From assembly GCF_029227915.1 (NCBI RefSeq), contig NC_079875.1:5952001-6016000 (forward strand): DNA of 64,000 nt, read 5' to 3'. This DNA comes from Hydractinia symbiolongicarpus. Taxonomy: Eukaryota; Cnidaria; Hydrozoa; Anthoathecata; Hydractiniidae. The notes under the pieces were generated by a model, which saw nothing but the letters and a program-made list of their open reading frames with translations, was not told the origin of the DNA and did no database searches. Positions 48,701 through 58,107 of this stretch are shown here, one piece after another. The position numbers and the translations under genes were made by a program. Position 1 is the stretch's first letter. Every line of letters starts with the position of its first letter.

Positions 48701-51700
48701 TTCATAAAAATATCAAGTACTTTTTTTAATCGCCCTTTAATTTAAAACTACTGTTTTTTAAAATACATGGTTCTAACATAGGTGACATGGCTTAAAGATG
48801 GCTCACCGTTACGTAGAAATATCGACTATGATCCATTGACTCATATTTTAACGCTTAATAATGTGAAATTGACAGCAGAAGGGAGGTATACATGTGCCGC
48901 AGAAACGTTTGCAAAAACTTTAAAAGAAGACACCATGTTATATGTGGGTATGTACAATGCTGTTCTTATTTTAAATACAGTTTTGTGATTGTAAGTTATG
49001 AGTGCGGGACCTCAAGAATGTTTGACTTAAATGTGCGCCGACACGTGAGTCTCCATTTACAATTGTATATATGTCATGTGGGAATGTCTTCGCATCAATG
49101 AAATTAACATTACAAGCATCTCTCAATTCTTCTTGATTTGAATGTTACATATCGCTGACTTTTAGGGCTTCAAAAGTTTCAAAATCGAAAAAAGGAATTA
49201 TTATAAAATATGTTTTTAAAAAAAGCATAACCAAAAGCACATCTGGACTAAAAATAACTAAAAAAATCTCTGAGCATGCGTTACGTTACGCTTTGAGTGC
49301 ATTTCCTTGTATATAGAAAATGGAAACGGTATTTTGAAATGAAAAGAATATTAATTTATCTGTTCAAATGTCTAAGAATCTTTCTTTTTCTTAGGTTATG
49401 CACCAACCATAAAAGCAGTTAGTCGAAATTTATCACCTTTGATATCAGTTCGAGCTGATTCAGAATTAGTGATTCCGGTTGGTGTGAAGAAGTCTCTCTT
49501 ACGTATTAAAAGTACAGCTGTTTTTCAATGTAAAATACAAGGTAAGAAAAACTCAAGGATTAGACACACTTATTAGAAATGAAAAATTAAAGAATTAGGG
49601 TGAACGATGGATAGGCTAGAGATATTAAACGCTTTTTTTAAGTGTACTAATGGAAAAGTTTAAGGACAAAACTTAAATGCACATTTTTACGTCCTTAAAA
49701 ACTTTGATCGTGAGAGAATACTCAAAAAGGTGAAAATCTTAATCTTGGTACGAATATGTTTTTGAATATTGCAGTCGATTTTTACTCTATGTTTTTTAGA
49801 ATGAGGGTTTTATTTCGGGCCCAAAAAAACCAGCCTGGTGGTGCGCTTGATATATGGTTATTTGTTATGGAGCTATTCCTTCTTTCTTAAAATTAAGATG
49901 GCTCATACAGCCTTGTTTTACAAGAAATCGACTCGTAGTACGTCAATAAAACCCATAAATATGTGATATCCAATTTTAAAAATCACATAGTACTTCAAAT
50001 TGTTCGCATTTTTATGTAAGAAAAAAACTCCAGTGAGATTTGACGTAAGATAACCATTGAACTTCGTAAACCTCGTGAATATCTGTTTGATACCTACCAC
50101 GCTGCAAATTTCTTCGTATGATTTTGCACAGACTGTTTACTTTGTTTTTCTCTAGGTCACCCTCATCCGAACATTAGTTGGTATTTCAACGATTTCCCCA
50201 TTGATCTGGAAAACAAAGACAAATATGACTCACTTATCTCATCGTTATTGTATGTGAAGAGAGTTGTGGCAAGTGATGCTGGGATATATTCGTGTCAAGC
50301 AAGGAATATCTTTGGGGAAGCTGTCGCAAAAACAACTTTAAGTGTAATGGGTATGTTTGGATGATTTTTTTCTTTTGTTTTTTTAAAATAATATGGGATA
50401 AAAATTTTTTATGTTAACAAGGAAAATTTATTATGTTTAAAACATGGATTAGAACGGCTGCATTTTATTAAATATCTGTGTAATATCAACACCAATATTT
50501 ATTAGAATATGATGTATATCTCAAGAGTTGAAGTTGTGTTTCTTGCAAAAAAACAATGTTGGATAGCGCAAGGGTTCTCAAAACGGATCTCTGTGCAAAC
50601 ATTGTCGTCCTAATAGGTTTCATCATTCTGTGCGAATCAAACTTCGCTATGATAACCAGTGAGAACTTTTTGGATTTTTATGAACGACTATTCAGAGCAA
50701 GATTGAGATTCATCTTTTTGCACACACATTGAATAAAATGGCTTTTCATCTCGAATTTTATTAGTCATACTTGATTGTACAAAAAAAAATAATAAATAAA
50801 AAAAAAATAACCGATTTGCTTTTCTTATTTGATTCTTACTAGTACCACCTCGAATCCTGTCGAGGAATGAAAATATCACTCGTACGAAATACTCGAAACA
50901 AATTTTATACGCAACTGTCGGTGGAAGCATCATAACTGTCAAGGGAATGTCAATCATCATCACTTGTCCTGTAGCGGGCGCGCCTGATCCAGTTTTGAAA
51001 TGGTCGAAAGCGAATAGCTCGTTTGTTATTGACCCGCGAATTTACGTCACGTTCGATAGCCATTTCCGGATGAACAATGTCCGGATTTCGGATTCAGGAC
51101 GTTACACATGCACGGCTACGAACAAAGTAGGCGAGATGAATAGATCAACATACTTACTTGTGGCAGGTAGGTTAAATATTTCATTGTTTACAGAATGCTG
51201 TCATTCGTATATAGAAATGTTGGTTGAAAAACAAACTTCATTGTTTATTTATGATCTGCATTAGGAGAGTTTGTTACGATATTTGCCAGCTATATCTCGT
51301 ATGTTTATGGACATGAATTTCTTCGCCATTTTTTTGCGTATTTTGAAATCTTTTAAATGTAATTAAATTGAGACTTTTATTTTTACAATAAACGTTAAAT
51401 TTTTGTAAAAAAAATATTTTGTGAAAAAATGAAACTGGAAGTAATACTAAAAATAAAAGCTTGAATAATATCATTGTAGAAAAGCCCACGGCTGCCATAT
51501 TTCCGCATTTTCGATCCAGCGAAACTGGCAAAACACACGCCGTATCCAATGGCGACGGAAAGCTTATCGTCCCATTAAAATCTCACATCAGATTACTGTG
51601 TCATGTAACTGGCTCACCAACTCCAAAAATTACGTGGTTGAAAGACCACGATTTAGTGAGAACAGCGATCAACAGAAATGTGTTAGAGGTTGAATTTGTT

Positions 51701-54700
51701 ACGTATCAAGATGCGGGAACCTATGTGTGTATGGCTGACAACGTTTTGGGTGCAACTACCGCTCTAATGGAAGTCACTATCGGAGGTAAGTGATGATGTT
51801 GTTTCAGAATACCTTATCTTTCACGTATAACATGCTTCGTAAACACAGTGGAACTACTCCTATAGCAAGTAAATATTCAATATATTAGAAGAATATGGGA
51901 TGTAGACATTTCTCTTATAACAATACACTTTTTACTGAAAAGAAAACTATTTTTTATATATTTTAAACTTTCACTGCTTCTAAACTTTGTTTAACTTCAT
52001 TTTCGACGAATATGTTCGATTTTTTGGGAGCAAGCCAGAAGGGACAATAAAAAATAAAAAATGGTAAATAAATTAGTATACTTGTCAACAAGTAGTCGAA
52101 AGGACAAGACGGAGCAAAATAGGTATGTTACTATCATAAAACAGGATTTACTGAGCTATGTACCACTTTTTTCGCAGTTCCTCCCAACCTAATGGAAGGT
52201 AACTCCACAATAAACAGTGACAAGAGTGACGTCATCAAGATACGTGTTGGTTCATCTATCACACTTCATGTCGGTTCAACTTTACGAATATCATGCAACG
52301 CGAGTGGTAATCCGAAACCTGAACTGTTCTGGAGTAAATATGATGACACACAACTTGTGGCAGTAAAGGTAGGTTAGTTAGGATTGCTTGCTAACTTGGT
52401 TTAAATTGATTAATTCTGCATCGTTAAGTATTTAAACAACTTTTGAAGTGGCATCTTAAGGTAAGTTGCTTTGACTGAAAACAAATTTAAACTGGAGATT
52501 CCCTATATTTTGCAAAAAAGACAGCGCTGCCTTGCAAAATGTGAATTAGTACCATCAATGGAGTTCCCTTCGAACTTCTGTTCGCTCATTTCAGAACTCA
52601 TTTATGCGCCGATGATGTTATCCTAATCCTTATACCAGTGTCTTTATTCAACAGATTTACTTCCGCATACTAGAGCAATTAATGTTTGATTTTCGTTCTT
52701 TGTGTTTCAAGGATTTTAAGTATTTAAACAACTTTCGGAAGTGTCATCTTAAGCTAACGTCACCAACCAAACTTCAAACTGGATGTTGCCTATATAATGC
52801 AAAAAAAGACAGCGCTGCCTTAAAAAGTGTGAGTTAGTACCAGCAATGGAGTTTAGTCAACATATCGTAATTTCACGCGCTTGTCAGCATTAGAGCGGAT
52901 TTCCGCGCAGCGAATTGGACGGCGAATTAGCCAGCAAAATGTATCTGTTTTAATTTCGCTCGAAAAATTCCCTTAGCCGAATTGTAGAATAGTGCCTACC
53001 TTTAGCGGCTAAATATTTCGCTGCAAACTTTGAACAAACCAGATAGTAATTGTTTGTGTATATTTTTTGATACAATCTCGTTACGGGAAAGGATTCAAGA
53101 TAACTGTTTTGTCTTAATACCCAAAAGAGTGCTTACATTCAAAAGTTTAAATTCGACACATGTTTTTTATTTCGTAGAAACCAAAAAAAGTTTTTCACAA
53201 CGTCAGAAATTTTCCTTTAATCCCAAATACTCATCTTTATTTATAAATACATCAAACTATCTTTTAGGCTGGATCAAGCAACGTCCTCATACTTCGAAAC
53301 TTCACCAAAAACATGGCGGGAAGATATATTTGTCGTGCGAAGAATATGTTAGGAGAAGATGTAGCAAGTACAAATGTGTCTGTCATTGGTACGGTCTACA
53401 CACATAAGGTTTCTGTTTGTACAAATACAAGTTAAGTAGGTAGAGAGAATATGTACAGAAATACTTGATTAAGCTTTTCCTTTACATAACTCCCTTCTTT
53501 AAAGGAGTCCTCGACCTAAAAAAAAATATTTTTTTTGAAATATGCTCCACCCACCTCCTCCCCACCCCTGCTAGGAATAAGAGCCCAAGGGGGTTAACGT
53601 CAGTTTAGTGCAATACTTGTTCTAAGAAAACTTTTTCTAAGGTAACGCTGACATTTTTTATGCAAGTAACTGTCTCATGCAATCGGTAATGGTCATTTAC
53701 AACCATTCCGTCCAATTTTTTTCATGTTAAGAAACGTTTTCTGTTTGGGTAATTTTTGAATATCGAAAATATGAGCCCCTGTGGGAATTATCAAGTATTT
53801 ACGGTAGGAAGCCCTTTTTGAGAAGTTTTTTTGAATATCGGATGTTCGAACTCACAACTTTCGAATTAGCGCATGAGTGAGTTTTATGTCTACTAATTTT
53901 TAATATTTAGAGGGTGCCAAAATTGTGACTGACATACCGAAACGGAGAAAAGGTGATTTCGTCGTGAACGAGAAAAATGGAGCGATGCAAATTCATGTCA
54001 TCGAAGGTATGTTAGTGTTGTAGTCACGTGATATAATCAAAGTTAGACAAGACGTGACCCATATTTTTGTTAGGCCCTTTTCTTCCAGTTAAAGCACACC
54101 AAGGAATTAAGCGCACCACATACTATTTTGAGGCTTATGTAAACACTAAGAATATTCTCGTTTTGCCAAAATAATACTCAAAATTATGAAAGAGAATCTA
54201 ATGAACGCTCGCGTAGTTATATTTTAGATGTATTTTATCTCGAATTGTTTTTGCGGGAACGCAATGAAAAATAGCAATCATGCACTAAAATTAAGAGGTT
54301 TAAGACTTTAAACGGTGTTGACAAGTTTTGAATGAGAGTTCACAGTATTCAAAAAGTGACATTCCTGGACACTTCACTTTAGATAACATAAAACTTTAAA
54401 AGTATATATGACTTTCTTTTTGTCCGGACGTTTTATCCACTTAAATACCCTCTACATTACATCTGTTAGTTTTTTGGTCAGCTTCTTCAGGTTGCGTAAA
54501 ATTGTTGGATAAAAATGTATGCATGGTGAATTCTAATATTAAACCACTTTATTGCAGGACAAAGGCTTCATCTCATTTGTTACGGTGCTGGTCACCCATT
54601 GCCGAATATCTCATTTCAGCGATTATCAACTCGTCTTTCGAATCAGTTTCTGCATAATCTCGAACTGGCTGATAATGTAGACACAGTATCCAACCTAACG

Positions 54701-56975
54701 CAAAAAGGTAAAAAAAATTTAGCTTGGACTCCGTTAAAGCAGGCTTTCATTAAGCACTTATCTACCTGCAGTTCGCGCCAGTTATTATTTGGACTTGTGC
54801 GCTAGAATTTTTTTTCGTCTCAGCGTTTGTATGCAAACTTTCTCAGCATTTTCAGCAGACAATTTGGGATAATTGACATAATACTGGATGTTTTTAACTG
54901 ACCTTATCCCATTCCATTTGCGTCGGTTAGGTTTTTATTATTTTATGAGGAAATAATATTTACTTCTCTTTCCAAGAGAAAAATTAACAGAAGTTTATCT
55001 ACACAAGGTGGTAAGTTTGAACTTATCACTTTGGTAATGATAATAGTCCGTTCTCTTGAGTGCTGAAGCGTTTCTACATGGATCGGGTCATTCATCACCA
55101 CAGTTGCAAAGCCAGTACGGGAAGTTAGCGTAAAACAAACCTTCGCTTGTTTGTTTATATTTTATTTAAATGTATGTATATTTCAAAGGTCTTGATGCAT
55201 CTGAGAATCTTCCAACGGAATTTTCACAAACGACAAGCGCGAAACGAAATACAAAAACAGGAGGGCGTGTTCGCGTCGCTGAAATTTTTGTCAAAAGCAT
55301 CAAGCTGAGACATAGTGGAAAATACACTTGTAAAGTGGGGAACACTGTTGGACAAGACCATGCCGTGGTGGAGCTGTATGTTTACCCGTTTCCCGAAGCG
55401 CCGTGTAAGTTTTTAAAAATTTTAGTTTTCTGAATGTGACAAGAGGAACTTCAACAAGCTACGAGGACTTCAAAGTTTTCGCTTTTACAGGAAACATTAT
55501 CTGATACATGAGCTTAAATGCAAGCTCATGTCCTTTACCTTCTTTTCTGTTTAAAGTAGACCGGAACCCGGCAATCTAGAGAACTCAAGGGTGGGAGGCG
55601 TTTTTGACATTTCTTGACGCGGATTTTAATTGTCTCTTTGGGTACAATCTCAGCTCCTGCCTCTTGCAAGGAATTATTACATGAATATCTACGCACATGT
55701 GAGAATCAGCATAAATAAGATATTTTGTGGAATTTGATCATCGTCTTAGATACTGGAGTGTGGAAAGTGATAGCGTACAATGCGTGTGATAAACCCTGTG
55801 TTGGTTCGAACTATGGAACACAAACACGTTCGGTTTTATGTATTTCCTTTAATGGCAAAGAAGTAAACAAAACAAATTGTGATCATGCTTTGAAACCACC
55901 CTTGAGTAAAAAATGTTTTACGCCGAAATGCAGAACATCGTGGAGCGTAGGAGATTGGTCAAAGGTTTGATTTATTTATTGTTTAAAGTATTAATACTGA
56001 TATGGCGTTGTACATGTTTAATTTATTTCTATTTCACTCACAGATCGTGTTTTTATAAAGTTTGCAACACAAATGAGTGATGTATATATTTGCTATTTGA
56101 AGCTTGATGAAAAAATATTAAACTTTTTCCTTTAAGTTTGGAATGGCACTGCATGAAAAATGGAGGTTATGTTTAACGGGACTGTTTTAAACTGAATTGA
56201 ACTTATAGAAATTTAATTTCGGTTCAGTTGTATTCGAGCCGCACACCCTGAACCGGCTGACAAAAACACTTTTTCGTGCTGTTCGGACAAAATCCAAAAG
56301 AAAGCCCAACTATTTTTTTAAGTTCGCCTAGGCCCTTCAAAGCTTATAAAATTATTTCTTAGATTTAAAACTGATACAGCTAAGATTTATTTTCGCACAA
56401 TAAACCTGGTTCCATTTAGTGTTCGCAAACTTGTGGAAAGGATGGTATGCAAGAAAGAACGCCATTTTGTGTTTACTCCAACTCAAGAGTGATGGTCGAT
56501 CCTAAAAATTGTCCGGTGAAAAATAAACCAACGGCTATGCGAAAATGCAACGTGTACCCATGCAGTAAAGGTAAGAAACCTTCTTAACAATCTTTTATCG
56601 CACCGATTTTTGCTTGACAGTTCACCATTTCAGTTTTTGTGATAAAAGTTGGAGGAGAAAGCAAGATACTCGCCCCAGGTAACTTTCATAGTATTGTATC
56701 CCGCTTTAAAATCGCCATTTTGGATTTTTAAATAAACCGGTAGACGAAAAACCGCCTTTTTGTTTCATTGAAAGGGAAAAACGAATGAACTAATACAATC
56801 ATCTATAAACAGACAAGCATCAATATATTTTGAAGTCTCTTTTTACACATTTTATTTTTCAGACGAATGTTCTAACAGGTTCCAGTATTGTCCGCTTATG
56901 AAGAAACTTGGGTTTTGCAGAATGGAAACATATAAGACATTGTGTTGCTCTAGCTGTGTTGAATATCAACCATGA
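28896..56975 (+). CDS. Giant extracellular Ig(22)-TSP1(2)-PLAC protein, ADAMTS-like/papilin type, 5' incomplete
   Basis: Thirty-four exons in this span assemble in one continuous frame of 2,633 codons before the stop at 56973-56975. They encode 22 immunoglobulin domains, two thrombospondin type 1 repeats, a linker exon and a C-terminal PLAC domain. Almost every Ig domain sits on one exon or on an exon group bounded by phase-1 introns, and every such unit is a multiple of 3 nt. Ig domains share a V-x-x-G-x-x-x-x-x-x-x-G spacer before the first Cys, as in Ig modules of ADAMTSL1/3 and papilin. TSP1 plus PLAC at the C-terminus is diagnostic of secreted matrix proteins of that group. No transmembrane segment is seen. 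The 5' end (signal peptide, any N-terminal TSP1) is not found. A copia element lies between the exons at 33039 and 38431. Function by homology: extracellular matrix or basement-membrane organisation. Confidence 0.85.
29270..30260. repeat. C/T-rich intronic insert with 43-bp tandem repeat
   Basis: A composition island in the first intron of the Ig array. CTCTTCTCCACTACATCC is repeated at 29404 and 29447 (43-bp unit) with a degenerate third copy near 29505. It also contains GGTGGGTGGGTGGG near 30080. Boundaries are approximate; probably a decayed mobile element, class unknown. Confidence 0.45.
31237..31560 (+). CDS. Ig domain 2 exon
   Basis: Phase 1-1 exon. Cys in VFIYCNVKS, Trp in IQIEW, Cys in GSYTCVVNG. 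Donor TTAG followed by GTAAGC. Confidence 0.85.
32360..33039 (+). CDS. Ig domain 3, two exons
   Basis: Exons 32360-32533 and 32875-33039. VKIACPYTA and SAWQRNG lie in the first, DIFTCTVEN in the second; the internal intron is phase 1, just after the core Trp. Confidence 0.8.
33252..33504 (-). repeat. 3' LTR of the copia element
   Basis: 253 bp, TG...CA, same sequence as 38151-38403 by eye; flanked on the left by TGTTG. Confidence 0.92.
33717..33781 (+). repeat. T65 homopolymer (A65 on the element's sense strand)
   Basis: Sixty-five consecutive T between the polyprotein stop and the 3' LTR. On the element's coding strand this is a poly(A) tract starting about 22 nt after the stop. The exact length may be an assembly estimate. 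Confidence 0.9.
33804..38135 (-). CDS. Copia Gag-Pol polyprotein, intact
   Basis: One frame of 1,443 aa in copia order. Gag occupies about 1-260 and ends in a CCHC zinc knuckle (CAICESVFHWQQDC, near 268-281). The protease has LLDCGAS near 320, with Cys in place of the usual Ser/Thr after the catalytic Asp. The integrase has an HHCC region (CKTCQIY near 512) and D,D,E residues in MDLKFYD (about 541), VDNGGEF (about 597) and GIVERHN (about 633). Reverse transcriptase carries FVDD near 1130, and RNase H VFTDASF near 1288 with a later TDSRS. Integrase before RT places it in Ty1/copia and not Ty3. There is no stop or frameshift, so products may be functional. Confidence 0.95.
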   Translation of the reverse strand: MATSVSYNKAPPLLSQSKNYEDWKKLIGIWTELTTLDKKKQGPSLVLTLDGKSQEAALELPSEQISSEDGVKNILKRLDKIYAKDKLTEKFDAIEKFETYKRTKEKKIRDFLTEFEKRYYKIKAYINYPDDLLAYRLLKAANLDSSHERLIKATITNLVYDDVRQKLIKVFAEESIDGDLDSSMSSIKIKAEPSFYANEAYPDECQQSSSDEEGIYYTKRNLNQRFASSSRYNKKGNTWRQDKHASRPKADGTRKPTKNPLDRNGRVSRCAICESVFHWQQDCPEKQNDTYMVHEIVLLNESDKPGQLKHLVSETWNCGLLDCGASKTVCGDVWLDQYISSLSDEEKREVKHHHSKSLYRFGDGEQVQACGRASIPAIIGNTKVKINTDVIPKVLPLLLSKSFMKRADMILDFQSDTAKALGETVHLATTSSGHYTIPLTRPRQVIASIDKPYECNFVFISREDNNMTVIAEKLHRQFAHPSLNQLMSLINKAGPPWNNNKELISEVKRIDKECKTCQIYRRPPPRPVVGLPMGSKFLETVAMDLKFYDKKIILHLIDLCTRLSAATIIKDKNPTTVIEAILKTWISVYGSCDKFLVDNGGEFANEELINLAEQFGITIKTTAAESPWSNGIVERHNQTLSNMLDKVLNDTSCSLNIALYWCVNAKNSLHNAHGFTPYQLAIGTNPRLPSLMDDKPPALSGKPATQLMRENLEALHKAREAFIASEHSERIRRALSHNIRSSGETKYLTGDNVYYKRNDSNEWKGPGTVLGQDGQQILIKHGSYYVRVHPCRVKLVHDGGCGSSEKTTEAGDNTFTEEQPPRFQESESESGSGNENEDHSSEKSENEDQSSEKSEPLNNDAPAHQTQPISAEAHSMLPREKPRLRPNLCLKYKDKGGEWKKAKIISRAGKVGGKHDGWFNVETETGMKRAVNFANIKDIEINDDPSEVTLITNSSEVLSAKSKELQSWINNSVYIEIPNEGQETMSLRWVVTPKIIDGQPSVKARLVARGFEEVQNFKTDSPTCSKEGLRLALTIISSKNWMLNSLDIKTAFLQGKKIDREVIVLPPKEANTKNLWKLSKTVYGLADASRSWYLKLRSELIQLGGKPIELDQGIFIWSSNTLIFGILVCFVDDVIWAGSSTFVNVVSKLKSIFKTSSEHMRHFKYIGIDLDQNEDGTITIKQADYINELEPITLSMERIKCSKDEPINEVERSKMRQSIGKLNWLACMSRPEISFTVSDVSSRVTTATLADIKLINKTIKFLKSQDCHITVPKLTLNNLSIKVFTDASFNNLEGGQSQGGHIAFLTDGSGKSSPISWSSNKVRRVVRSTLSAESLASVDGADTAFFLAKMIEESLAEKPEVVCLTDSRSLFECAGSTKTVSDKRLRVEINALRQMINNDEVTLRWIDGKHQIADVLTKKGASPFSLMEVLKSGDLTSVIDGEK
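38151..38403 (-). repeat. 5' LTR of the copia element
   Basis: 253 bp, TG...CA, same as 33252-33504; followed on the right by TGTTG, the target duplication. Primer-binding site adjoins it on the inside. Confidence 0.92.
38431..38757 (+). CDS. Ig domain 4 exon
   Basis: Phase 1-1. LKLICSTSG, PEISWELN, GDYKCKANN. Its acceptor lies only 27 bp beyond the copia LTR, with the 5-bp target duplication included. Confidence 0.85.
38850..39179 (+). CDS. Ig domain 5 exon
   Basis: Phase 1-1. IVITCPTTG, KLLWKHG, GMYSCFATN. A 92-bp intron separates it from the previous exon. Confidence 0.85.
40004..40330 (+). CDS. Ig domain 6 exon
   Basis: Phase 1-1. LRILCPAEG, YEWTVNG, GIYGCRAYS. Confidence 0.85.
40538..40867 (+). 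CDS. Ig domain 7 exon
   Basis: Phase 1-1. VEIRCPARG, LTWLKDN, GQYTCVMQT. Confidence 0.85.
40971..41303 (+). CDS. Ig domain 8 exon
   Basis: Phase 1-1. IKIKCPHIA, ISWLVNS, GMYTCHGEQ. The exon is open from the acceptor at 40970 although it has no ATG in its first third. Confidence 0.85.
41440..41766 (+). CDS. Ig domain 9 exon
   Basis: Phase 1-1. IQIDCFVNG, VTWKFNE, GKFKCFSVN. Confidence 0.85.
42018..42341 (+). CDS. Ig domain 10 exon
   Basis: Phase 1-1. LLICPVGK, DIIWEKG, GSYTCFSDD. Confidence 0.85.
42524..42832 (+). CDS. Ig domain 11 exon
   Basis: Phase 1-1. IKFKCPIRE, IDWLQNG, and HNVTCQVTG in place of the usual Y-x-C motif. The shortest single-exon Ig domain but one (309 nt). Confidence 0.85.
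43274..43600 (+). CDS. Ig domain 12 exon
   Basis: Phase 1-1. VDLNCLVSG, VQWSHNG, GIYKCGVVN. Donor is GTGAAA, weaker than its neighbours. Confidence 0.82.
43772..44509 (+). CDS. Ig domain 13, two exons
   Basis: Exons 43772-43905 and 44281-44509, joined in phase 0. The first holds only an N-terminal linker; LKLLCIADG, MKWKKDG and GMYVCAASN are in the second. Confidence 0.8.
44724..45449. mobile_element. 726-bp DNA element with about 37-bp inverted ends, intronic
   Basis: AAGGTAGGTTTCCATACGAC at 44724 is mirrored at 45449 (AAGGTAGATTTCCATACGAA on the other strand), and similarity continues through GCATTTTTCGCTC. The minus strand holds an open frame (45430-45134) with KRRLNRKQQLRKMREIF, weakly like the start of Harbinger transposases. 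Probably an internally deleted DNA transposon. No clear target duplication. Confidence 0.6.
45644..46459 (+). CDS. Ig domain 14, two exons
   Basis: Exons 45644-45785 and 46251-46459, joined in phase 2 right at the first Cys (VCIRCPAIG is restored across the junction). The core Trp is replaced: PKISFRKDG. Second Cys in GVYTCHAEN. Confidence 0.8.
46895..47227 (+). CDS. Ig domain 15 exon
   Basis: Phase 1-1. AYIKCPVSG, VIWEKDD, SLFRCTATN. Confidence 0.85.
47741..48076 (+). CDS. Ig domain 16 exon
   Basis: Phase 1-1. LTITCPSVG, IVWSHDR, GGYRCNATN. Confidence 0.85.
48440..48947 (+). CDS. Ig domain 17, two exons
   Basis: Exons 48440-48594 and 48782-48947, joined in phase 0 between the first Cys (VLLDCPVSG) and the Trp (VTWLKDG). 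Second Cys in GRYTCAAET. Confidence 0.82.
49395..50350 (+). CDS. Ig domain 18, two exons
   Basis: Exons 49395-49541 and 50156-50350, joined in phase 1 just after the first Cys (AVFQCKIQG). ISWYFND and GIYSCQARN are in the second exon. Confidence 0.8.
50843..51166 (+). CDS. Ig domain 19 exon
   Basis: Phase 1-1. IIITCPVAG, LKWSKAN, GRYTCTATN. Confidence 0.85.
51480..51785 (+). CDS. Ig domain 20 exon
   Basis: Phase 1-1. IRLLCHVTG, ITWLKDH, GTYVCMADN. Confidence 0.85.
52178..53388 (+). CDS. Ig domain 21, two exons
   Basis: Exons 52178-52368 and 53268-53388, joined in phase 0 after the Trp (LFWSKYD). First Cys in LRISCNASG, second in GRYICRAKN. The intron carries a duplicated segment. Confidence 0.8.
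52425..52855. repeat. Direct repeat pair within the Ig 21 intron
   Basis: About 142 bp at 52425-52568 recurs, diverged, at 52716-52855. Both begin TTAAGTATTTAAACAAC and contain GACAGCGCTGCCTT. Confidence 0.75.
53911..55404 (+). CDS. Ig domain 22, three exons
   Basis: Exons 53911-54006, 54558-54707 and 55189-55404, all phase 1. LHLICYGAG lies in the second and GKYTCKVGN in the third. The Trp position reads NISFQRL. A long insert between the strands makes this the largest Ig unit (462 nt). Confidence 0.75.
55750..56570 (+). CDS. Two thrombospondin type 1 repeats (two exons)
   Basis: Exons 55750-55964 and 56420-56570, joined in phase 0 inside the second repeat. Repeat 1 starts VWKVIAYNACDKPC and ends CFTPKC. 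Repeat 2 is WSVGDWSKCSQTCG...CNVYPC, six Cys each, in the ADAMTS/papilin pattern. Confidence 0.85.
56634..56678 (+). CDS. 45-nt linker mini-exon
   Basis: Phase 1-1 exon between TTTCAG and GTAACT, encoding FVIKVGGESKILAP. Being a multiple of 3 it can be skipped without a frame change. Confidence 0.6.
56863..56975 (+). CDS. PLAC domain, terminal exon
   Basis: Phase 1 acceptor; 36 residues with six Cys: ECSNRFQYCPLMKKLGFC, then YKTLCCSSC, and a stop. This is the PLAC (protease and lacunin) pattern that ends ADAMTSL, papilin and some ADAMTS proteins. Confidence 0.85.
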
Positions 56976-58107
56976 TAACATTCTGTATTATACATGTCAA
57001 ATGTACATATAATTTTATTAGCAGAAATTTTCTTACTTTATACTATTTTTTCTCTTTCACCCTTGTCCCCGGACCTTTTTGGAAAAAGCCGTTACCACGT
57101 TAACGTCAAAGTTTAAACGCTCTGGGAAAGAGGTTGATTATTCATTTTACAGCTCCTCAATTTTAATTTAGTCGTTTCAGATCTTCACACTGTTGTCATA
57201 TTTCCGAGACTTTTTTTTGTCTCGTGGTTCATGACAGGAAGAACCCTAGAGACAAAGGTTGTCTCATCTGTTATAGCGTTTAGCGTTAAGGAAAGTGTGA
57301 GATCATGAAATGTAACAGAAATATCATTTTATTGACATAAAAATACCTCGCAACCTTCCCTTTAAACGTACGCTGGACCACACCCTGTCCTTACAACCTG
57401 TTGAACTCCCCCTTTCCCACTACCCCTGAAACTGCAATATGACATGGCCAGATGAAGGTTAAAGTGATTGTAGATCTTTTTTTCTTAATTTGACAAGAAA
57501 GAGCAAAAATTTGTGCTACAACTTTAGTCTATGAGAATGCCAATTCGCAAAATATACACACCATAATGAATTGTTTCGCGAACTATTGACTAAGTGAATG
57601 CAACGGCTCTCGTGTAATGCAAGAACGTAAGTAACCCTGGGGACGAGGTTGCCGAGTAAGAGCATACATTTAAACCAATGAATACCGATTTTTCTTAAAA
57701 ACATGAACGGTGAAGAGCATGTATGCGCTGGCTAATTATTATTTATAAGCATTTAATTTATACATGTATATATTAATATATACATATGTATAAGTATACA
57801 TTTATAATAAATTCAAATAAAAAAGTTAAGTTACCTTAAATTGATGGTTTGGTATTTTCAAAACATCGATATAGATATTATTTGAAACGTTAAGAATTGT
57901 AACGCAGTCAAATCCTGTGCTGGAACATTTATTTATTTATTTATTACATATTTTAATTACGCTGTATATATGTAATACCGACAATGCTAAAAATTTGCAA
58001 TATTTGTGAGCATTTAGCCTGGACGCAAAACTATTTATTATCAGCGGTTCTTAACAATTTACTGGATATCGCTCAGTATAAATCCGCGGGACCAATTATA
58101 GTACAAA
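56976..58107. other. 3' UTR and intergenic
   Basis: No gene seen. CCCTGGGGACGAGGTTGCC near 57636 is another end of the CTCGTCCCCAG family. ATTT repeats near 57928 and TATATA-rich sequence at 57740-57800. Confidence 0.35.
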
